From Chitinophagia bacterium (lineage in GTDB: Bacteria > Bacteroidota > Bacteroidia > Chitinophagales > Chitinophagaceae): 10,086 nucleotides of DNA. A model generated the notes under the pieces. The model did no database searches, was not told the origin of the DNA, and was given only the letters and a program-made list of their open reading frames with translations. Shown piece by piece: positions 7,393-10,086 of this stretch (position 1 is its first letter; each line of letters opens with the position of its first letter). The stretch covers positions 1-10,086 of the forward strand of contig RGVM01000048.1 in the NCBI GenBank assembly GCA_010027295.1. Direction: 5' to 3'. Position numbers and translations under genes: made by a program.

Positions 7393-8682
7393 TCAGTTGA
7401 CCTTCAGCCGGTATTTTCGGTTGACCTTCGGACTGTTGAAATAATCATTCACGTCGGATGCCGAGACATTTTCGAACTCCACCATCGGGAGGTCGACCAA
7501 CTGAACACGCGTCTGCTTCATCTCGTCGCGCAGCCGCTTCATCTTGGCCATGATCTCGGGGTCGCGGTCACCTACGAGCAGGTTCTCCGACTGCATGTAC
7601 TCGAGCCGCTTAATGGCCGCACGCACCTGCGAGGCCGTGTTCTGCTCCTGTACCTTGTTGGGGGCCACGGCCTCCTTGACGGGAACCATCGTGAGGCCGA
7701 TGCTGGGCAGCACCTTGCCGATGTCCTTGGTGCTCTGCGTGGTCGAAGTGGACAGGATGGTTCCGAACAGGGAGAGGGTGGAGGCGCTCACGTCGAAGCC
7801 CGTTCGCGTCTTCTTGTTGCTCTTAATATTGCGACTGACTACGTAGAAGGTGAGCTTCAGGTCCTGTATGTACTTTGTGAGCTCGCGGTTCAGTGTCCGG
7901 TGCTCCTCATTACGCTGTGGGTAGTTGATGCCCGGGCGGATGAGCAGCGAAACCACCGCGGTGTCGCGGTTCAGGAAACGGTCGTTGCTGATGAACTGCA
8001 GCGTCAACACACGGGGCTTTGCTGTGTCGCTATCACGGATGAAGTCGAAGGGGATCATCCAGCGGAACTCGTCGTTGCAGCGAGTGACAGAGCGAAAGTC
8101 GTGGATGGCTGCGCTTGCGTTCATTGTGATCTGCTCGATGGGGAAGGTGCCACTCTCGCACTGCACCCGGAAGCGCACGGAGTCGCCCTCCTCGAGGACC
8201 TGCATCCCGTTCACCGTCGGCTTCAGTCTCGAGACGACCACATCAGTGCTGTAGAAGAGTATCGTGAAGCTGGTGTCGGTCCGCTCGGCCGCATGGTAGA
8301 GGTTCTGAACGCCGATGTCCACCTTGTAGGGGACATCATACTTCAGACGCCCGCTGCGGAAGTACGACTTATCTGCACGGAAACTCAGCAGTCCGGTGCC
8401 CCGGTCGATGCGTACGCCGACGGGACTGTTCCGGATGTACCAGTAGAAGCGGTCCTGCGGCTTGTTGATGTTCATGTCGTACTCGAAGAGCGAGTCGACA
8501 TGGATCGTGAAGTAGGGGTTCAGATTGATGATGCGCAGGACCGTATCCTCCGGGTTCACCACGACCACGGGCGCGGGTGCCGAACTGTCCCTCGACTGTG
8601 TCGTCGTGTCCGTCTGCTGAGACATCGCAGCGAAGTGGGAGAGGAGCAGGCTGATGACGGTGATCGACAGGCGGTTCTTCAA
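7393..8682 (-). CDS. Exported protein of unknown function with Ig/cadherin-like beta region
   Basis: The protein has 429 residues and no family I can name. It starts with a clear Sec signal peptide (KNR, then a hydrophobic ITVISLLLSHFAAM, cleavage probably near residues 20-23), so it acts in the periplasm or at the surface. A Thr/Ser/Pro-rich linker follows (24-40). Residues about 45-150 contain FYWYIRNSPVGVRIDRGTGLLSF-like sequence, which resembles the pattern of Bacteroidota Ig/cadherin-like domains (residue, aromatic core, D-x-GTG turn). A second beta-rich block is about 150-250. Residues 255-290 and 345-395 look helical and highly charged, with a small-residue stretch (297-318) between. 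The start is TTG: an in-frame stop occurs at 8728-8730 and no ATG or GTG lies between, while TTG 8682 places the signal peptide correctly. It is separated from hsp20 by a terminator and is probably transcribed alone. Confidence 0.75.
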   Translation of the reverse strand: MKNRLSITVISLLLSHFAAMSQQTDTTTQSRDSSAPAPVVVVNPEDTVLRIINLNPYFTIHVDSLFEYDMNINKPQDRFYWYIRNSPVGVRIDRGTGLLSFRADKSYFRSGRLKYDVPYKVDIGVQNLYHAAERTDTSFTILFYSTDVVVSRLKPTVNGMQVLEEGDSVRFRVQCESGTFPIEQITMNASAAIHDFRSVTRCNDEFRWMIPFDFIRDSDTAKPRVLTLQFISNDRFLNRDTAVVSLLIRPGINYPQRNEEHRTLNRELTKYIQDLKLTFYVVSRNIKSNKKTRTGFDVSASTLSLFGTILSTSTTQSTKDIGKVLPSIGLTMVPVKEAVAPNKVQEQNTASQVRAAIKRLEYMQSENLLVGDRDPEIMAKMKRLRDEMKQTRVQLVDLPMVEFENVSASDVNDYFNSPKVNRKYRLKVN

Positions 8683-8704
8683 GGGGTGTCGTTTTGGTCC
8701 CGTA

Positions 8705-8712
8705 AAAATATA
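8705..8712 (-). promoter_or_regulatory. Weak -7 like element upstream of the exported protein gene
   Basis: On the minus strand TATATTTT agrees with TAnnTTTG except for the last base and lies about 22 nt before TTG 8682, just after the hsp20 terminator. No clear -33 element is seen, so this is tentative. Confidence 0.25.
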
Positions 8713-8745
8713 CCATCCCGTGCATTGCTACTGGAACGCCCTGTT

Positions 8746-8772
8746 AAAAAAAAGACCCCCTCTGTGAGGGGG
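8746..8772 (-). terminator. Rho-independent terminator of hsp20
   Basis: On the minus strand CCCCCTC (plus 8766-8772) and GAGGGGG (plus 8756-8762) form a perfect 7-bp stem with a 3-nt ACA loop. TC and eight consecutive T follow (plus A run 8746-8753). It lies 25 nt after the hsp20 stop and is a canonical intrinsic terminator, so the exported protein gene downstream needs its own promoter. Confidence 0.95.
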
Positions 8773-8797
8773 CCTTCGCCTCTGTCCTGTCACCACA

Positions 8798-9235
8798 TTA
8801 TTGGATGCTGATGTCCTTCGGCACGACCTTCAGCTCCTCGCGCTTCGGGAGCGTCAGTTGCAGGATGCCGTTCTCGTACTTCGCCTGGATGGCGGCGGCG
8901 TCAATGCCCTCGTCGAGCCGGAAGGACCGGCTGAAAGTGCGGAACGAGAACTCACGACGTAACGTCTTCTCATCCTCGTGTCGGCTCTCCGTCTTGCGCT
9001 CGGCCGACACCGTCAGCACGTTCTTGTCGAGGCTCACCTTGAAGTCCGATTTCTCCAGCCCCGGGGCCACCACATCCAGTACATATCCCTCCTTCGTCTC
9101 ACGGATGTTCACCGGAACGAAGTCGTTAGAGGGGCGCTCGCTCAAGTCACGGCCCGGCAGCGTCTGGAAGATGTCTTCGAAGAGGCTGTTGATGGTCCTT
9201 TCAAAAGGACGCGGATGGAACTTAACCATGGTCAT
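8798..9235 (-). CDS. Small heat shock protein, Hsp20/alpha-crystallin family
   Basis: The chosen start gives 145 residues, normal for bacterial Hsp20. The frame is open to 9319, but the extra 28 residues are basic and non-conserved; MTMVKFHPRP at ATG 9235, preceded by an A-rich AAAACAAAACCC leader, matches the usual opening of Bacteroidota Hsp20 (M31, ATG 9229, is the alternative). The order is an N-terminal arm with FERTINSLFEDIF, then the alpha-crystallin domain at about 38-130 with VNIRETKEGYVLDVVAPGL, the SDFKVSLDKNVLTVSAER beta core and the signature YENGILQLTLP (120-130). The C-terminal ISI (142-144) is the IxI motif that docks onto neighbouring subunits. Family role: an ATP-independent holdase that forms oligomers and binds unfolding proteins in the cytoplasm. 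It diverges from the bacilliredoxin gene across a 224-nt AT-rich region and ends at a strong terminator. Confidence 0.95.
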   Translation of the reverse strand: MTMVKFHPRPFERTINSLFEDIFQTLPGRDLSERPSNDFVPVNIRETKEGYVLDVVAPGLEKSDFKVSLDKNVLTVSAERKTESRHEDEKTLRREFSFRTFSRSFRLDEGIDAAAIQAKYENGILQLTLPKREELKVVPKDISIQ

Positions 9236-9324
9236 GGGTTTTGTTTTTTTAGGTTTGTGTCCGCCGTATCGCGGGATAGACCTCCCCGTCCAAATCCGGT
9301 ACCAATGCCGAAAACCCACACGGG

Positions 9325-9386
9325 TTGACAGGAAATCGATTTGATGAGTGTCAATATGGCATTACTTTTCAATATTGAATGCCATA
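9325..9386. promoter_or_regulatory. Nested inverted repeats between hsp20 and the bacilliredoxin gene, possible operator
   Basis: Two perfect inverted repeats sit side by side. TTGACA (9325-9330) pairs with TGTCAA (9349-9354) over an 18-nt spacer. TATGGCATT (9355-9363) pairs with AATGCCATA (9378-9386) over 14 nt, and the second spacer contains the palindrome CAATATTG (9370-9377). TCAATAT also occurs twice (9351-9357 and 9369-9375), 18 nt apart. The location between divergent stress genes suggests a shared regulator site; no known operator was recognised. No TAnnTTTG was found on the hsp20 strand. Confidence 0.4.
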
Positions 9387-9396
9387 ATGACATCTT

Positions 9397-9428
9397 TTGT
9401 ATGAAAAAAACCTTTTGATGTACATTTG
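9397..9428 (+). promoter_or_regulatory. Bacteroidota-type promoter of the bacilliredoxin gene
   Basis: TTG (9397-9399, within TTTTG) and TACATTTG (9421-9428, a perfect TAnnTTTG) are separated by 21 nt, within the range used by Bacteroidota sigma factor promoters. Transcription would begin around 9434, about 26 nt before ATG 9460. This is the best complete promoter in the window. Confidence 0.7.
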
Positions 9429-9459
9429 TGTTTTGAAAGAAACCTAAAACCAGCAAGCC

Positions 9460-9876
9460 ATGTATCCAGCACAGATCGTGATACCGATGAAAGAGGAGTT
9501 GACGGACAACGGCTTTACGGAATTGTTGACGCCGGCGGAAGTGGATGCCGCCGTTTCGCAGCCCGGCACCACCCTGGTGGTGATCAATTCTGTCTGCGGC
9601 TGCAGTGCGGGCAGTGCTCGCCCGGGGGCCCTGATGGCTGTCCACAACAGTAACAAGCGCCCCGACCATATCACGACCACCTTCGCCGGTTTCGATCTGG
9701 ACGCCGTCAGGCGCCTTCGCGAGCACCTGCTGCCCTATCCGCCCTCCTCACCCGCCATCGCCCTGTTCAAGGACGGCCAGCTGGTGCATTTCATAGAGCG
9801 CCACATGATCGAGGGCCGACCCGCCCAGATGATCGCCCAGAACCTTATCGGAGCCTTCGAGGAGCACTGCAACTGA
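9460..9876 (+). CDS. BrxA/BrxB family bacilliredoxin
   Basis: This 138-residue protein begins MYPAQIVIPMKEELTDNGF and carries the CGC active site at C46-G47-C48 within VVINSVCGCSAGSARPG, the hallmark of the BrxA/BrxB (YphP/YqiW, formerly DUF1094) family. The fold is thioredoxin-like, and SSPAIALFKDGQLVHFIERHMIEGR in the C-terminal half is typical of the family. Length is normal and ATG 9460 is the conserved start. Family role: removal of bacillithiol from S-bacillithiolated cytoplasmic proteins after oxidative stress. Its presence suggests, but does not prove, that this organism makes bacillithiol. It has its own promoter and is divergent from hsp20, so both could respond to proteotoxic or thiol stress. 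No clear terminator was found after the stop; a repeat array begins about 60 nt downstream. Confidence 0.93.
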   Translation: MYPAQIVIPMKEELTDNGFTELLTPAEVDAAVSQPGTTLVVINSVCGCSAGSARPGALMAVHNSNKRPDHITTTFAGFDLDAVRRLREHLLPYPPSSPAIALFKDGQLVHFIERHMIEGRPAQMIAQNLIGAFEEHCN

Positions 9877-9935
9877 GGTCAGGCGCTTTCTCTTTTACCA
9901 GGCAACCAGGCTCGGAGACTCATCCGCGGAGCCCC

Positions 9936-10078
9936 ACGCGTGCCACCGCAGGATTTATCAGCGTGGCGCCCGCCGGGCTTCTGCGTGGCACGATAAACGG
10001 GTTCCGCGTGGCACGATGAACGGGTTCCGCGTGGCACGATAAACGGGTTCCGCGTGGCACCGTCTCGGGTGCCACGCC
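9936..10078. repeat. 23-bp tandem repeat array flanked by inverted core copies
   Basis: Three consecutive 23-bp units occupy 9982-10004, 10005-10027 and 10028-10050; they differ only at the first base of copy 1 and at one A/G in copy 2. A partial fourth unit starts at 10051, and a degenerate 22-bp unit precedes at 9960-9981. Each unit contains GCGTGGCACGAT and ends ACGGGTTC. The core GTGGCAC recurs at 9985, 10008, 10031 and 10054, a strict 23-bp period of about two helical turns. Inverted cores GTGCCAC occur on both sides (9940-9946 and 10069-10075). The right one forms a perfect 10-bp hairpin with the last unit: GCGTGGCACC (10052-10061) with GGTGCCACGC (10068-10077). A left hairpin with one bulge pairs 9942-9949 with 9961-9967. 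No coding frame is evident. Function is unknown. Confidence 0.85.
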
Positions 10079-10086
10079 TGCGAGCT

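Noticed and set aside
7900..8811. Long plus-strand open frame of about 300 codons
   Set aside because: It is antisense to the exported protein gene, whose frame has a signal peptide and sensible domain-like composition. The plus-strand product is rich in D/H/V/R as expected of a shadow frame in GC-rich DNA, and it also crosses the hsp20 terminator.
8805..9344. Plus-strand frame of about 180 codons opposite hsp20
   Set aside because: Exact antisense of a clear Hsp20 gene; composition is a Ser/Arg-rich shadow.
9387..9459. Riboswitch before the bacilliredoxin gene
   Set aside because: The predicted leader is only about 26 nt, too short for a known riboswitch.
9936..10078. CRISPR array
   Set aside because: The units are contiguous 23-bp tandem copies with no variable spacers between constant repeats, and no cas genes are nearby.

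Overview
The window looks like a chromosomal segment of a fairly GC-rich member of the Bacteroidota, probably near the Chitinophagaceae or a related lineage. Three things point there. Promoters match the Bacteroidota -7 consensus TAnnTTTG (upstream of rpmI, the arginine decarboxylase and the bacilliredoxin). Most start codons have A-rich leaders rather than strong Shine-Dalgarno sites. The protein types also fit: a secreted M1 peptidase with GGMEYPG, a short-form arginine decarboxylase, an Hsp20 beginning MTMVKF, and a BrxA-type bacilliredoxin. Placement below phylum level is inference.

Left part, plus strand (1-4207): the 3' portion of a secreted zinc metallopeptidase of family M1, with its start outside the window. 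Next comes the ribosomal protein operon rpmI-rplT (L35, L20), which has its own promoter and a structured leader and ends in a perfect 12-bp hairpin terminator. Then a monocistronic arginine decarboxylase with its own promoter. infC, which often precedes rpmI, is not here.

Middle, minus strand (4208-7392): a two-gene glycan module. A GT2 polyprenyl-phosphate glycosyltransferase is transcribed first, from a promoter-like TTGACA-N17-TATCTTG. A GT-C type polytopic membrane glycosyltransferase follows. Together they would make a lipid-linked sugar on the cytoplasmic face and transfer it on the periplasmic face. The GT-C gene is clearly more AT-rich than its surroundings. About 285 bp between the two genes hold a 67-codon frame, 4 nt after the GT2 stop, that looks like a remnant or orphan gene.

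Right part (7393-10086): an exported protein of unknown function with a TTG start and Ig/cadherin-like beta character, then a strong Rho-independent terminator, then an Hsp20 chaperone, all on the minus strand. Hsp20 is divergent from a plus-strand bacilliredoxin. The AT-rich region between them carries a 9-bp inverted repeat that may regulate both stress genes. After the bacilliredoxin the window ends in a 23-bp tandem repeat array, flanked on both sides by inverted copies of its GTGGCAC core and closed by a 10-bp hairpin. This is the least explained structure in the window.

No CRISPR array, tRNA, rRNA, insertion sequence or clearly new multi-gene system was seen. Most of the segment is ordinary core genome. 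The repeat array, the unknown exported protein, the orphan frame between the glycosyltransferases and the divergent stress-gene region deserve a second look.
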